Positions 1 through 7,927 are shown, counted from the first letter of the stretch. The stretch: DNA of 27,815 bases from Proteobacteria bacterium UBA4656 (GCA_002405525.1 DHLY01000020.1:1-27815), one strand, 5' to 3'. Numbers and translations: made by a program. Notes: a model not told the origin generated them from the letters alone.

Positions 1-84
1 AGTTGAGCTGGGCCATATCTGGGACGTCGCGTCTGGGTGTGGTTCAATCAGACCACTATTCGAGGGACTTGTTCAGAGGTTCCC
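1..84 (-). mobile_element. Probable left edge of an IS5-like insertion sequence (partial)
   Basis: Read on the minus strand, the ParE-like coding sequence stops matching its family exactly where a sequence beginning GGGAACCTCTGAACAAGTCC (complement of 65-84) starts. From memory this resembles the terminal inverted repeats of IS5-group elements of proteobacteria; I could not check it. About 50 nt further in, an ATG (16-14) begins M-A-Q-L-N and runs off the window, which fits the start of an IS5-family transposase but is too short to prove one. The element would lie outside the window, and a repeat there would explain why the contig ends here. Only one end is visible, so no target duplication can be seen. 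Confidence 0.45.
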
Positions 85-287
85 AAGTGGATCAGCGCGG
101 GCAGGTCCGGCGCAACGCGGGTGTGGCATGTCGACCCGCTCGCTGGATTGGCGGCCAGCCGCGCGAGCGAACGGTCGATCGCGTCAAGGAAGCGCAGGCC
201 GATTGCATGGCCACTTTCTCCCGCGTACCACCATGCAGCCGGGATAGCATCGGCGCGAGCCTGCGGACGTCACTCAACCGGCTTCAC
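85..287 (-). pseudogene. parE: ParE/RelE-superfamily toxin remnant, nonsense-mutated and 3' truncated
   Basis: Starting at GTG (287) and overlapping the end of parD, the frame reads V-K-P-V-E, then TGA (272-270), then R-P-Q-A-R-A-D-A. It continues through A-W-W-Y-A-G-E-S and G-L-R-F-L-D-A-I-D-R-S-L-A-R-L to A-A-N-P-A-S-G-S. This is the normal N-terminal two thirds of a ParE-type toxin (helical hairpin plus first strands). Codon 6 is a stop; a single change from TGG would create it. After A-P-D-L-P-A-L-I-H the family sequence is lost at position 84, where the probable insertion sequence begins, so the C-terminal strands are missing. With both lesions no active toxin is expected. ParE toxins typically act on DNA gyrase. 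The assignment rests on recognised sequence pattern and gene order. Confidence 0.6.
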
Positions 288-532
288 GTGACCAGCGCTC
301 GCGCAGGTCCCTGCGCATCTGTTCCCACGTCTCGGGCGTGATCGGGTCCGCCGGTCCCGACGCGCGATGTCTTCCGCGATCAAGCGCCGCAGCAGTTCTT
401 CTGCCTTCGCGCGCAGGCGCCGGCGGATCAGGCCACGCCTGTAGTCCGATGTGCTCGCGAAGCCGCCTGCACGGACCTCGTCGTCCACGAACTGATTCAG
501 GGGTCGGGAAGCGACGCGTGCATCGCGACCAT
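274..532 (-). pseudogene. parD: ParD-family antitoxin with two frameshifts
   Basis: From ATG 532, which has GGGAG 7 nt upstream, the frame reads M-V-A-M-H-A-S-L-P-D-P and is lost at a run of four C (complement of 500-503). One missing base restores L-N-Q-F-V-D-D-E-V-R-A-G-G-F-A-S-T-S-D-Y, the ribbon-helix-helix DNA-binding domain. It continues through A-K-A-E-E-L-L-R-R-L-I-A-E-D-I-A. Near 365, a CG dinucleotide repeated once too often (GCGCGTCG for GCGTCG) shifts the frame again; the end S-G-P-A-D-P-I-T-P-E-T-W-E is read in the next frame to TGA at 274. Corrected, the product is about 86 aa, the usual ParD length, with the toxin-binding tail intact. The next gene, parE, overlaps it as in functional modules. 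Both lesions lie in slippage-prone tracts, so sequencing error must be excluded. Confidence 0.65.
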
Positions 533-545
533 GGGCAGACTCCCT

Positions 546-558
546 GGCAAACTTTGCC
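546..558. promoter_or_regulatory. Operator-like palindrome upstream of the parDE remnant
   Basis: GGCAAA-C-TTTGCC is a perfect 6-1-6 palindrome just upstream of the parD ribosome-binding site and about 14 nt from the ATG at 532. ParD antitoxins are ribbon-helix-helix repressors that bind palindromes in their own promoters, so this is a natural operator candidate. The binding role is inferred from position and symmetry. Confidence 0.45.
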
Positions 559-570
559 AAACCCGCCTAC

Positions 571-599
571 GCCGCCCCGCAAGGCCACTGCAGGGCGGC
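571..599 (-). terminator. Hairpin downstream of acnD, possible terminator
   Basis: About 26 nt past the acnD stop, the minus strand can form a stem of about 11 bp (GCCGCCCTGCA pairing with TGCGGGGCGGC, one G-U pair) with a 6-nt loop. There is no clear U tract after it, only GTTT several bases on, so it is a weak intrinsic terminator or a transcript-end stabiliser. Confidence 0.35.
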
Positions 600-624
600 A
601 GGAATCCTCAATCCGCTCGGATGG

Positions 625-3237
625 TTACGCCGCCCGGTTCGCCTCCAGGAAATCCTGCGCGAAGCGCTGCAGCACGCCGCCGGCCTCGTAGATCGCCACT
701 TCCTCGGCGGTGTCGAGCCGGCAGCGCACCGGCGCTTCGACCCGCGAACCGTCGCGGCGATGGACCACCAGCGTGAGGGTCGCGTCCGGCGTGCGCGCGC
801 CCACCACGTCGTAGGTCTCGGTGCCATCGAGCCCGAGCGTCAGGCGCGTGGTGCCGGGGAGGAATTCGCAGGGCAGCACCCCCATGCCGATCAGGTTGGT
901 ACGGTGGATGCGCTCGAAGCCCTCGGCGACGATGGCTTCCACGCCGGCAAGCCGCACGCCCTTCGCCGCCCAGTCGCGCGAACTGCCCTGGCCGTAGTCG
1001 GCGCCGGCGATGATGATCAGCGGCTGGCCGCGATCCATGTAGGTCTCGATCGCCTCCCACATGCGCATGACCTTGCCTTCCGGCTCGACGCGGGCCAGCG
1101 AGCCCTTGCGCACCTTGCCGGCGTCATCGCGCACCATCTCGTTCTGCAGCGTGGGATTGGCGAAGGTCGCGCGCTGCGCCGTGAGGTGGTCGCCGCGATG
1201 CGTGGCGTAGGAATTGAAGTCCTCCTCCGGCAGGCCCATCTTCGCGAGGTACTCGCCCGCGGCGCTGTCCGGCAGGATGGCGTTCGACGGCGACAGGTGG
1301 TCCGTCGTGATGTTGTCGCCGAGGATCGCCAGCGGCCGCAGGCCGGCGAGCGTGCGCAGCTTGGCCAGCGCGCCCTCCCAGTACGGCGGGCGGCGGATGT
1401 AGGTGCTGGCCGCGCGCCAGTCGTAGAGCGGCGCGACGCGCTCGCCCGAATCGACGGCGATGCGGAACATCGGCTCGTAGACCTGGCGGAACTGTTCCGG
1501 CTTGACGGCCTTCGCCACCAGCGCGTCGATCTCGGCGTCGCTGGGCCAGAGGTCCTTGAGCCGGATCGGCGTGCCGTCCGCGCGATGCCCGAGCGCGTCG
1601 CGCTCGATGTCGAAACGGATCGTGCCGGCGATCGCATAGGCCACCACCAGCGGCGGCGAAGCCAGGAACGCCTGTTTCGCGTACGGATGGATGCGGCCGT
1701 CGAAGTTGCGGTTGCCACTGAGCACCGCCGTCGCGTACAGATCGCGCTCAACGATCTCCTGCTGGATCTTCGGGTCCAGCGCGCCGCTCATGCCGTTGCA
1801 GGTCGTGCAGGCGAAGGCGACGATGCCGAAGCCGAGGCGCTCGAGTTCGTGCTTGAGGCCGGCTTCCTCCAGGTACAGGGCCACCGCCTTGGAACCGGGC
1901 GCCAGCGAGGACTTCACCCACGGCTTGCGCACGAGGCCCAGCGCATTGGCCTTTTTCGCCAGCAGGCCGGCGGCGATCACGTTGCGCGGGTTGGAGGTGT
2001 TGGTGCAGGACGTGATGGCGGCGATGATCACCGCGCCGTCCGGCATCAGGCCCTGGGCTTCCGGCGCCCGCGCCGCGTCGAGATTCCCGGCGATGCCCTT
2101 GCTCGCGAGGTCGGCGGTCGCCACCCGCGCGTGCGGGTTCGACGGCCCGGCCATCGTGCGCACCACGGTGGACAGGTCGAAGTGCAGCGTGCGCTCGTAC
2201 TGCGCCGTGGCCAGATCGTCGGCCCACAGGCCGGCGGCCTTGGCATAGGTCTCGACCAGCCGCACCTGCTCGTCGCTGCGGCCAGTCAGGCGGAGATAGT
2301 CGAGCGTGTTGCCGTCGATGAAGAACATCGCCGCCGTCGCGCCGTATTCGGGCGCCATGTTGGAGATCGTGGCGCGGTCGCCGAGCGTGAGCGCCGCAGC
2401 ACCCGGCCCGCGGAACTCGAGGTAGGCGCCGACGACCCTCGCGCGGCGCAGGAACTCGGTCAACGAGAGCACGATGTCCGTGGCGGTGATGCCCTCGCCC
2501 GGCTTTCCCGCGAGTTCGACCGCGATGATGTCCGGCAGGCGCATCCACGAGGCGCGGCCGAGCATCACGTTCTCGGCCTCCAGCCCGCCGACGCCGACCG
2601 CGATCACGCCGAGCGCGTCGACGTGCGGCGTGTGCGAGTCGGTGCCGACGCAGGTGTCGGGATAGGCCACGCCGTCGGTCACCGCGATCACCGGGCTCAT
2701 CCGCTCCAGGTTGATCTGGTGCATGATCCCGTTGCCGGGCGGGATCACGTCGACGTTGCGGAACGCCTTCTTCGTCCAGTCGATGAAGTGGAAGCGGTCC
2801 TCGTTGCGCCGATCCTCGATCGCGCGGTTTTTCTCGAAGGCCTGCGGATCGAAACCGCCGCACTCCACCGCCAGCGAGTGGTCGACGATCAGCTGCACCG
2901 GCACCACCGGGTTGACCTGCGCCGGATTGCCGCCCTGCCCGGCGATCGCATCGCGCAGCCCGGCGAGGTCGACCAGCGCGGTCTGGCCGAGGATGTCGTG
3001 GCAGACCACGCGCGCCGGGAACCATGGGAAGTCGAGGTCGCGGCGGCGCTCGACGAGCTGGCGCAGGTAGTCCGGAAGGCGCGCCGGATCGGCGCGGCGC
3101 ACGATGTTCTCGGCGTGCACGCGCGCGGTGTACGGCAGCGTGGCGAAGCCGCCGGGCCGCATCGCGTCGACCGCCTCGCGGGCGTCGAACCAGTCGTAGG
3201 GCGTGCCTGGCAGCGGCTTGCGGTGGGCGGTGTTCAT
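625..3237 (-). CDS. acnD: Fe-S dependent 2-methylcitrate dehydratase AcnD
   Basis: This 870-residue aconitase-superfamily enzyme is expected to dehydrate 2-methylcitrate to methylaconitate in the methylcitrate cycle, which burns propionyl-CoA. In known systems AcnD works with the isomerase PrpF. The N-terminus (M-N-T-A-H-R-K-P-L-P-G-T), the block F-P-W-F-P-A-R-V-V-C-H-D and the overall length match AcnD better than AcnA. The 4Fe-4S ligands are Cys411 (T-S-C-T-N-T-S), Cys477 and Cys480 (A-C-T-T-C-N-G). The C-terminal swivelling domain contains G-D-N-I-T-T-D-H-L-S-P and G-S-S-R-D-W-A. No prpB, prpC or prpF is in the window, so the gene is either detached from its partners or they lie beyond the contig edge. 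AcnA is the main alternative. No strong ribosome-binding site precedes the ATG. Confidence 0.93.
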   Translation of the reverse strand: MNTAHRKPLPGTPYDWFDAREAVDAMRPGGFATLPYTARVHAENIVRRADPARLPDYLRQLVERRRDLDFPWFPARVVCHDILGQTALVDLAGLRDAIAGQGGNPAQVNPVVPVQLIVDHSLAVECGGFDPQAFEKNRAIEDRRNEDRFHFIDWTKKAFRNVDVIPPGNGIMHQINLERMSPVIAVTDGVAYPDTCVGTDSHTPHVDALGVIAVGVGGLEAENVMLGRASWMRLPDIIAVELAGKPGEGITATDIVLSLTEFLRRARVVGAYLEFRGPGAAALTLGDRATISNMAPEYGATAAMFFIDGNTLDYLRLTGRSDEQVRLVETYAKAAGLWADDLATAQYERTLHFDLSTVVRTMAGPSNPHARVATADLASKGIAGNLDAARAPEAQGLMPDGAVIIAAITSCTNTSNPRNVIAAGLLAKKANALGLVRKPWVKSSLAPGSKAVALYLEEAGLKHELERLGFGIVAFACTTCNGMSGALDPKIQQEIVERDLYATAVLSGNRNFDGRIHPYAKQAFLASPPLVVAYAIAGTIRFDIERDALGHRADGTPIRLKDLWPSDAEIDALVAKAVKPEQFRQVYEPMFRIAVDSGERVAPLYDWRAASTYIRRPPYWEGALAKLRTLAGLRPLAILGDNITTDHLSPSNAILPDSAAGEYLAKMGLPEEDFNSYATHRGDHLTAQRATFANPTLQNEMVRDDAGKVRKGSLARVEPEGKVMRMWEAIETYMDRGQPLIIIAGADYGQGSSRDWAAKGVRLAGVEAIVAEGFERIHRTNLIGMGVLPCEFLPGTTRLTLGLDGTETYDVVGARTPDATLTLVVHRRDGSRVEAPVRCRLDTAEEVAIYEAGGVLQRFAQDFLEANRAA

Positions 3238-3275
3238 CGGGCGGCGGACGGCGACGATGCGATTGTGGGGCGGCG

Positions 3276-3305
3276 ATTATCCGGCATCGCCGGTCACAGC
3301 GTCAG
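3276..3305 (-). promoter_or_regulatory. Putative sigma-70 promoter of acnD
   Basis: On the minus strand CTGACG (3305-3300) is followed after 18 nt by GATAAT (3281-3276), about 38 nt before the acnD ATG. Both hexamers are close to consensus in very GC-rich DNA. No regulator operator was recognised. Confidence 0.5.
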
Positions 3306-3427
3306 CCCGGCCCCCGCCCGCACACCGAACTGATCGCGCAGGCCGAACGTTGCGCGGCGCGTGCGACCCGCAGCGTGAGCGGCCGCGAATCGGGACGAGA
3401 TGCCATACGCGACTCGCGCCGGGCGGT

Positions 3428-4234
3428 TCACAGGCCAGCGCCGGCGCGGGGTGCACTCATGGCGCGGACGATGGTGGTGACCATGCGGCGCGGCATGCCG
3501 CGAACCGATTGCGCCATCACCCGATTGAACAGTCCCGGAATCACGACCCGTCGCCCACGCCGGGCACCGTCCCACCCCGCCCTCGCGACTTCCGCGCTGC
3601 TCGTGCCCGGCACCCAGCGCAGCAGCCCCGAGGCATGCATTGCGGCACGATCCTGGAAACCGGTGCGGGTGGGGCCGGGGCAGAGCGCGGTGACGCGCAC
3701 GCCGGTGTTGCGAAGTTCCTCGGCCAGCGCATCCGACCAGTTCAGCACGAAGGCCTTGGACGCGTAGTAGACGGCCATGTAGGGGCCGGGCTGGAAGCCG
3801 GCCGTCGAGGCCACGTTCAGAACGCAGCCGCGGCCAGCGATGATCCCGGGCAGCAGCCGCTTGGCGAGGATCACCGGCGCTTCCATGTTCAAGCGCATCA
3901 TGCGCTGCTCGTCGGCGAGGTCCGACACCGCGAACTCCCCGAACAATCCATAGCCGGCGTTGTTGACCAGGTTCGTGATGCGCCGGCCGTCGGTGGCAAG
4001 TCTGGCGCAGAGCGCGTCGACCGCGCCTGGGTCCGACAGGTCGCAGGCGTAGGCGTGGACCGCCACGCCATGCAAGGCTGCGAGCGCGCGGGCGCGCGCT
4101 TCGAGCGCCTCGAACCGGCGCGCGACCACGATCAGATCATGGCCGTCGCGGGCGGCGAGTTCGGCCAGATCGGCGCCGATGCCGCCGGAGGCGCCAGTCA
4201 CCAAGGTCAGCGGACGGGTTGCAATCGCGTTCAC
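3428..4234 (-). CDS. Short-chain dehydrogenase/reductase (SDR)
   Basis: Classical SDR of 268 aa from the GTG at 4234; an in-frame ATG at 4282 would add 16 residues. I prefer the GTG because the Rossmann motif G-A-S-G-G-I-G then begins at residue 14, as usual, and AGAGAG lies about 9 nt upstream. The N-N-A-G motif is present, and the active-site Ser (V-A-S-T-A-G), Tyr156 and Lys160 (Y-Y-A-S-K) are all intact, so an NAD(P)-dependent oxidoreductase is expected. The early Asp of typical NAD users is replaced by A-R-R after strand 2, which hints at NADPH. The substrate cannot be told from the sequence. It lies directly downstream of an ArsR regulator in the same direction, probably in one transcript. 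Confidence 0.85.
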   Translation of the reverse strand: MNAIATRPLTLVTGASGGIGADLAELAARDGHDLIVVARRFEALEARARALAALHGVAVHAYACDLSDPGAVDALCARLATDGRRITNLVNNAGYGLFGEFAVSDLADEQRMMRLNMEAPVILAKRLLPGIIAGRGCVLNVASTAGFQPGPYMAVYYASKAFVLNWSDALAEELRNTGVRVTALCPGPTRTGFQDRAAMHASGLLRWVPGTSSAEVARAGWDGARRGRRVVIPGLFNRVMAQSVRGMPRRMVTTIVRAMSAPRAGAGL

Positions 4235-4336
4235 GATACGTTTCTCTCTTTTGATGACTGGTTTGAACACATCGACGAACAAAGGCGGCAGTCCGGGTCA
4301 TCCTGACGCCGATCGCGCGTGCAACGACCGCCCGAG

Positions 4337-4660
4337 TCAGGTGCAGCTGGATTCGGCCAACTCGACGAGCCTGCGCAACTCGGCCAGTCCGCGATCCAGA
4401 CTCAAGGCGTGGACGTTTTCCCGCGACTCGCGGGAAACGGTGAGCAGGCCGGCCTGGCGCAGCACCTTCAAATGATGCGAAATGGCCGGCCGCGAAAGCG
4501 GCATAGCCTCGGCGATCTGCCCCACGTTGAGACGTTCGCGCTCGGTCAACAGCAGCACGATGCTCTGGCGATGCGGGTCTCCGAGCGCCTGAAACAGCGG
4601 GGCGCAGCGCCGGAACGCCGCCTGGACCTTGCGCAGGCCGGGATCCTGATGACGTCTCAT
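4337..4660 (-). CDS. ArsR-family winged-helix transcriptional regulator
   Basis: A 107-residue protein with the ArsR/SmtB fold: F-Q-A-L-G-D-P-H-R at about residues 23-31, then the recognition helix region (L-N-V-G-Q-I-A-E-A-M-P-L-S-R-P-A-I-S-H-H-L-K-V-L) and a short wing (G-L-L-T-V-S-R-E-S-R-E-N-V). The ELCVC-type metal site of ArsR/SmtB is absent; the only Cys is the penultimate residue, so a metal-independent or different sensing mechanism is likely. The dehydrogenase gene follows within about 100 nt, so the regulator probably controls its own operon. ArsR proteins usually repress by binding a dyad near the promoter. Confidence 0.9.
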   Translation of the reverse strand: MRRHQDPGLRKVQAAFRRCAPLFQALGDPHRQSIVLLLTERERLNVGQIAEAMPLSRPAISHHLKVLRQAGLLTVSRESRENVHALSLDRGLAELRRLVELAESSCT

Positions 4661-4688
4661 CGGATTAACAGTTCAATCGGATCGACGG

Positions 4689-4717
4689 ATACTACGCGGA
4701 CCCGGACGACGACGCAA
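4689..4717 (-). promoter_or_regulatory. Putative promoter of the arsR-SDR operon
   Basis: On the minus strand TTGCGT (4717-4712), a 17-nt spacer and TAGTAT (4694-4689) lie about 29 nt before the arsR ATG. A small AT-rich imperfect dyad (AAC-A-GTT centre on the plus strand, about 4667-4673) sits between promoter and start codon and could be an ArsR operator; that part is speculative. Confidence 0.45.
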
Positions 4718-5658
4718 AGCGGGCCGTCGATCCTGCAGAAGACCGGCCAACAGGTGGGCCAGCGCGCGCGGCCGCCAGGCCGCGCCTCGCAGGCAACGCC
4801 GGCGGCGCAGGCCCCGGCTTCTGGCTGCCAGCCTGCCGGCCACGCTCGCAAGTGGACCGGGGCGCCGACGATAAGGGATCGGCGGCCACCGCCTCATCCC
4901 GCCGCCGTCGACGAAGGCGAAGCCAGCGGTCGCCCTGGGCGGCGTCGCGACCAGCCGCGCACCGCTACCCGCCAGCGGATGCCTCGCTCACGCGTTGCCG
5001 GCCTCGACCCGGAGCGCGTCGAACATCCACTGCACCCGCGCCGGCAGCGTACAGCGCGAATCGGTGTCGCCGAGCGAACCCTCGCCCAGCGGGACGACGA
5101 TCGTCGGCGAGGGTGACGTAAACGCCTGCGGCTCCTACGGCCCCGGGCTCACCACGCAGCAGCTCACGCGGCAGGCCACCGCGACGATCGGCGCCCCGCT
5201 AGACACCACCAGATCGACACACGCCGGCGGGGCGCAAAGCCACAGCCCCGCCGGCCCGTCGACCGCAAGTTGGACCGACTCGGCACCCGCCGGAACCTCG
5301 CGGAGGCGCTCGAGCGCCGTGCGACCACCCCAGATGCTCGCAACACGGGCCAGCCGCGGGTCCGGAAGCGCGGCCATGCGCGCGATCGGCACCCTTTGCG
5401 GTGCGTCACTGTTGGCGGCCAAGCGCCGCGCGCGTCATCAGAGGTCGGCGACCACATGCAAGTTGGCGCTTTGGTGCCCGACGTTGGTGGTCGAACGCCC
5501 GGACCGCGGATCGACCTGCACGCGCGAATCGGCCATCAAGCACCGCGTGACGACACTGAGCACCGGGCCCGCTCGAACTCCATCCGGGCAGCGGGGAGTG
5601 GGCACTGGATCAGGGCCCGGACGCGCATCGCATCGGCCTGCACCGGACGGCGGAGCGA
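4718..5658. other. Gene-poor stretch with possible decayed coding sequence
   Basis: No intact gene was recognised between the arsR promoter and the gamma-glutamyltransferase stop. On the minus strand, short frames look protein-like: 5536-5438 (M-A-D-S-R-V-Q-V-D-P-R-S-G-R-S-T-T-N-V, 32 aa) and 5422-5135 from TTG (95 aa). After an in-frame TAG, the latter frame continues to 4990 and ends R-V-Q-W-M-F-D-A-L-R-V-E-A-G-N-A. They could be pieces of one broken gene. The family is unknown to me. Perfect inverted repeats occur at 4766-4785 (8-bp stem, 4-nt loop) and 5078-5114 (9-bp stem, 19-nt spacer). The rest shows nothing I can name. Confidence 0.3.
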
Positions 5659-7383
5659 TCAGTCATCCGGTATCGAGACCCTTGCAGCTACGCCTTCCAG
5701 CCGCGGGTCCGCGCCGCCGCGCAGCCCATCCGGCGTCACCTGGATCATGTGAGTGCCGCTGTATAGCTCGCCTTCCACCACGTCCCAGCCGCGACCGCGC
5801 AGCGCATCGATCGTGGCGCCCGGCATCCGGCCGCGCTCGACCTCGATCCGCGGGGTGCGGGCGAACATCGCGGGCGTGGCGAGGGCTTGTTGCGGCGTGA
5901 GGCCCCAGTCCAGCACGCCGATGATGCTGCGCGACACCGAGGCGATGATCGTGCTGCCGCCCATCGAACCGGTCACCAGCACGAGCCTGCCGTCGCGGTC
6001 GGTGACGATCGCCGGCGACATCGACGAGCGCGGCGCCTTGCGCGGGGCAACCGCGTTGGCGACCGGCTTGCCGCCGATCAGCGGTTCGAACGAGAAGTCG
6101 GTCAACTGGTTGTTGAGCCAGAAGCCGCCGGCCATGCGCTGCGCGCCATACTCGCTCTCGATGGTCGACGTCAGCGCCACGGCGTTGCCGTCGGCGTCGA
6201 CCACCGACAGATGCGTCGTGCCCTTCTCCTGCATCGCCGCGCTGCCCCAGCGCGCGCGCAGGGCCTCGCCCGCCGGCGCGCCGACCGGGATCGCCGCGCG
6301 GCTCCCGGCGAGATCGACCAGCGCGGCGCGCTGGTCGAGGTAATCGGGCGCCAGCAGGGCCGACGTCGGTGCCGCCACGAAGCGGTCGTCGGCCATGTAG
6401 TGGTCGCGGTCCACGTAGGACAGGCGGCTGGCCCAGAGGTAGGCCGCCCAGTCGTCGACGTCGTCCGGCCCGTTCGGCGCCGGGCGCACGCGGGCGTAGA
6501 GACCAAGGATCGACAGCATTGCATTGGCCGAACTGGGCGACGGCATGCTGCACACGCGGTAGACGCGGAAGGGCGCGCAGATCGGATCGAGCCGGCGCGG
6601 CGCGTAGGCCGCAAGGTCGTCCAGCGCCAGCGTGCCCGCGCGCGGCTCGCGCCGCGCGGCGGCGACGATGGCGTCCGCGATCGGCCCCTGCGTCAGCGCG
6701 CGCGGGCCGTCGACCGCGATCGCGCGCAGGGTGGCGGCATAGGCCGGGTTGCGCAGCCGATGGCCCTGCGGCCACGGCTTGCCCTCACCGTCGAGGTAAA
6801 TCGCGCGCGCCTGCGGGTCGGCGGCGACCGCCTCGCGCCAGGTCGCGAGGCTGCGCGCCAGCCGCGGCCCGACGATGAAACCCTCCTCGGCCAGTCGGAT
6901 CGCCGGCTGCACCAGCCGCGCCCAGGGCAATCGCCCGTGCGTGTCGTGCGCCAGCTTCAGCATCGGCACCAGCCCGGGCGTGCCGATCGAGCGACCACTG
7001 GCCTGCGCGAGCTCCCACGCCAGCGGCTCGCCACGCTCGTCGAGGAACATGCCGGGCGTTGCGCCTGCCGGCGCCCACTCGCGTCCGTCGAACGCATCGA
7101 TCGCGGCATCCGCCGCGCGGTAGTGCACCAGGAATCCACCCCCACCGACGCCGGAGGATTCGGGCTCGACCAGGCCCAGGGTCAGCGCCACCGCGATCGC
7201 GGCGTCGGTCGCACTGCCCCCCGCGCGCAGGATCTCGAGACCCGCCTCGACCGCGAGCGGATCGGCGGCGGCGACCATGGCTTCGCCGCCCGCGTCGGCG
7301 TGCCGCGGCGCGGATGATCCGCAACCCGCGAGCGCGAAGACGAACAGCAGCGGGCAACCAAGCGAACGGACCAGACAGTGCAT
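5659..7383 (-). CDS. ggt: Gamma-glutamyltransferase, lipoprotein form
   Basis: An Ntn-hydrolase precursor that should self-cleave and then transfer or hydrolyse gamma-glutamyl groups from glutathione and related compounds in the cell envelope. I choose the ATG at 7383 (574 aa), which has GGGAG 7 nt upstream and begins directly with a lipoprotein signal ending L-A-G-C (Cys21); position +2 is Gly, which favours outer-membrane sorting. A start at 7422 is also open. The mature N-terminal part has the family's A-D-P-L-A-V-E-A-G and G-V-G-G-G-G-F blocks. The autocleavage site is K-G-T-T-H-L-S-V-V-D, with the nucleophile Thr389 in this numbering, the usual position. The glycine-rich G-S-M-G-G-S-T-I-I binding loop and an intact C-terminus follow. 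Lipoprotein anchoring differs from the soluble periplasmic E. coli enzyme. Confidence 0.92.
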   Translation of the reverse strand: MHCLVRSLGCPLLFVFALAGCGSSAPRHADAGGEAMVAAADPLAVEAGLEILRAGGSATDAAIAVALTLGLVEPESSGVGGGGFLVHYRAADAAIDAFDGREWAPAGATPGMFLDERGEPLAWELAQASGRSIGTPGLVPMLKLAHDTHGRLPWARLVQPAIRLAEEGFIVGPRLARSLATWREAVAADPQARAIYLDGEGKPWPQGHRLRNPAYAATLRAIAVDGPRALTQGPIADAIVAAARREPRAGTLALDDLAAYAPRRLDPICAPFRVYRVCSMPSPSSANAMLSILGLYARVRPAPNGPDDVDDWAAYLWASRLSYVDRDHYMADDRFVAAPTSALLAPDYLDQRAALVDLAGSRAAIPVGAPAGEALRARWGSAAMQEKGTTHLSVVDADGNAVALTSTIESEYGAQRMAGGFWLNNQLTDFSFEPLIGGKPVANAVAPRKAPRSSMSPAIVTDRDGRLVLVTGSMGGSTIIASVSRSIIGVLDWGLTPQQALATPAMFARTPRIEVERGRMPGATIDALRGRGWDVVEGELYSGTHMIQVTPDGLRGGADPRLEGVAARVSIPDD

Positions 7384-7421
7384 CCGCCACTCCCGGCGAG
7401 GTCGACCCGCCGATGATCGCA

Positions 7422-7439
7422 CGAGGCGACGCCGCCTCG
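7422..7439. repeat. GC-rich hairpin upstream of ggt
   Basis: CGAGGCG and CGCCTCG pair perfectly around a 4-nt loop between the upstream small membrane-protein gene and ggt. There is no U tract, so it may be an mRNA structure or a weak terminator. Confidence 0.3.
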
Positions 7440-7449
7440 CCGGACCCGG

Positions 7450-7752
7450 TCAGCGCAGGCGCACGAAGCGCGACACCCCGGCGATGCTGAGCCCGATTCC
7501 CGCCGGCAGCCATAGCGCAAGCAACACGCCGAACGCGGGCGCCCAGTTCGGCAGGACCAAAGCGCCGACGCCGATCGCCGCGACCCCGGCCGCGACCACG
7601 ATCAGTCGACGTCCGACCCAGCGGTGCAAGGCGACCGGATCGTCGACGCGGTGGTAGTCGACCGAGTTGAGCGCTGGCGATCGACCCGCGGTCGCCACGG
7701 CGAGCCCCGCGACCAGCATCGGAGGCGCGACGAGCACGCAGATGACGAGCAC
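7450..7752 (-). CDS. Small three-helix membrane protein of unknown function
   Basis: A 100-residue frame from GTG 7752; an ATG at 7719 is an alternative. It has three hydrophobic segments, roughly residues 1-22, 50-68 and 72-92, separated by a polar loop (L-N-S-V-D-Y-H-R-V-D-D-P then L-H-R-W-V-G-R-R-L). This layout, one helix then a charged loop with a conserved-looking D-Y and R-W-x-G and then a helical hairpin, reminds me of the DUF3784 family, but I cannot confirm it. It ends 66 nt before ggt on the same strand. Neither start has a good ribosome-binding site, so the start is uncertain. Confidence 0.5.
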   Translation of the reverse strand: MLVICVLVAPPMLVAGLAVATAGRSPALNSVDYHRVDDPVALHRWVGRRLIVVAAGVAAIGVGALVLPNWAPAFGVLLALWLPAGIGLSIAGVSRFVRLR

Positions 7753-7913
7753 TACGGCCGCGGTCGCGTCCCTTCAGCGCCGAACGTACGCTCGCCCACC
7801 GGAGACCGGGACCGAGCCTGGCCGACGACCCCGGGCGCGAGCACGGCCGCAGGCGCGATGGGCACGGCGAACCGCACCGGCATCGATGGCGCGGTGCCAT
7901 CCGCGGCGCTCAT
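7752..7913 (-). CDS. Short hydrophobic ORF, doubtful
   Basis: A 53-residue frame from the ATG at 7913 with one weakly hydrophobic stretch (V-R-F-A-V-P-I-A-P-A-A-V-L-A-P-G-V-V-G) and an Arg/Pro-rich tail. Its stop overlaps the GTG of the next small membrane-protein frame, and it starts 14 nt after the stop of the preceding small ORF, an operon-like arrangement. Composition alone does not show that it is translated. Confidence 0.2.
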   Translation of the reverse strand: MSAADGTAPSMPVRFAVPIAPAAVLAPGVVGQARSRSPVGERTFGAEGTRPRP

Positions 7914-7927
7914 GGCACCCGGGCCGG

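Noticed and set aside
760..3333. Long plus-strand open frame of 857 codons opposite acnD
   Set aside because: It is a GC-rich antisense shadow: Arg/Ala/Asp-rich and without recognisable domains, while the minus-strand frame is an unmistakable aconitase.
4657..4897. Several overlapping minus-strand frames upstream of arsR
   Set aside because: All are Ala/Arg/Pro-rich, overlap the arsR promoter and show no domain pattern; treated as non-coding.
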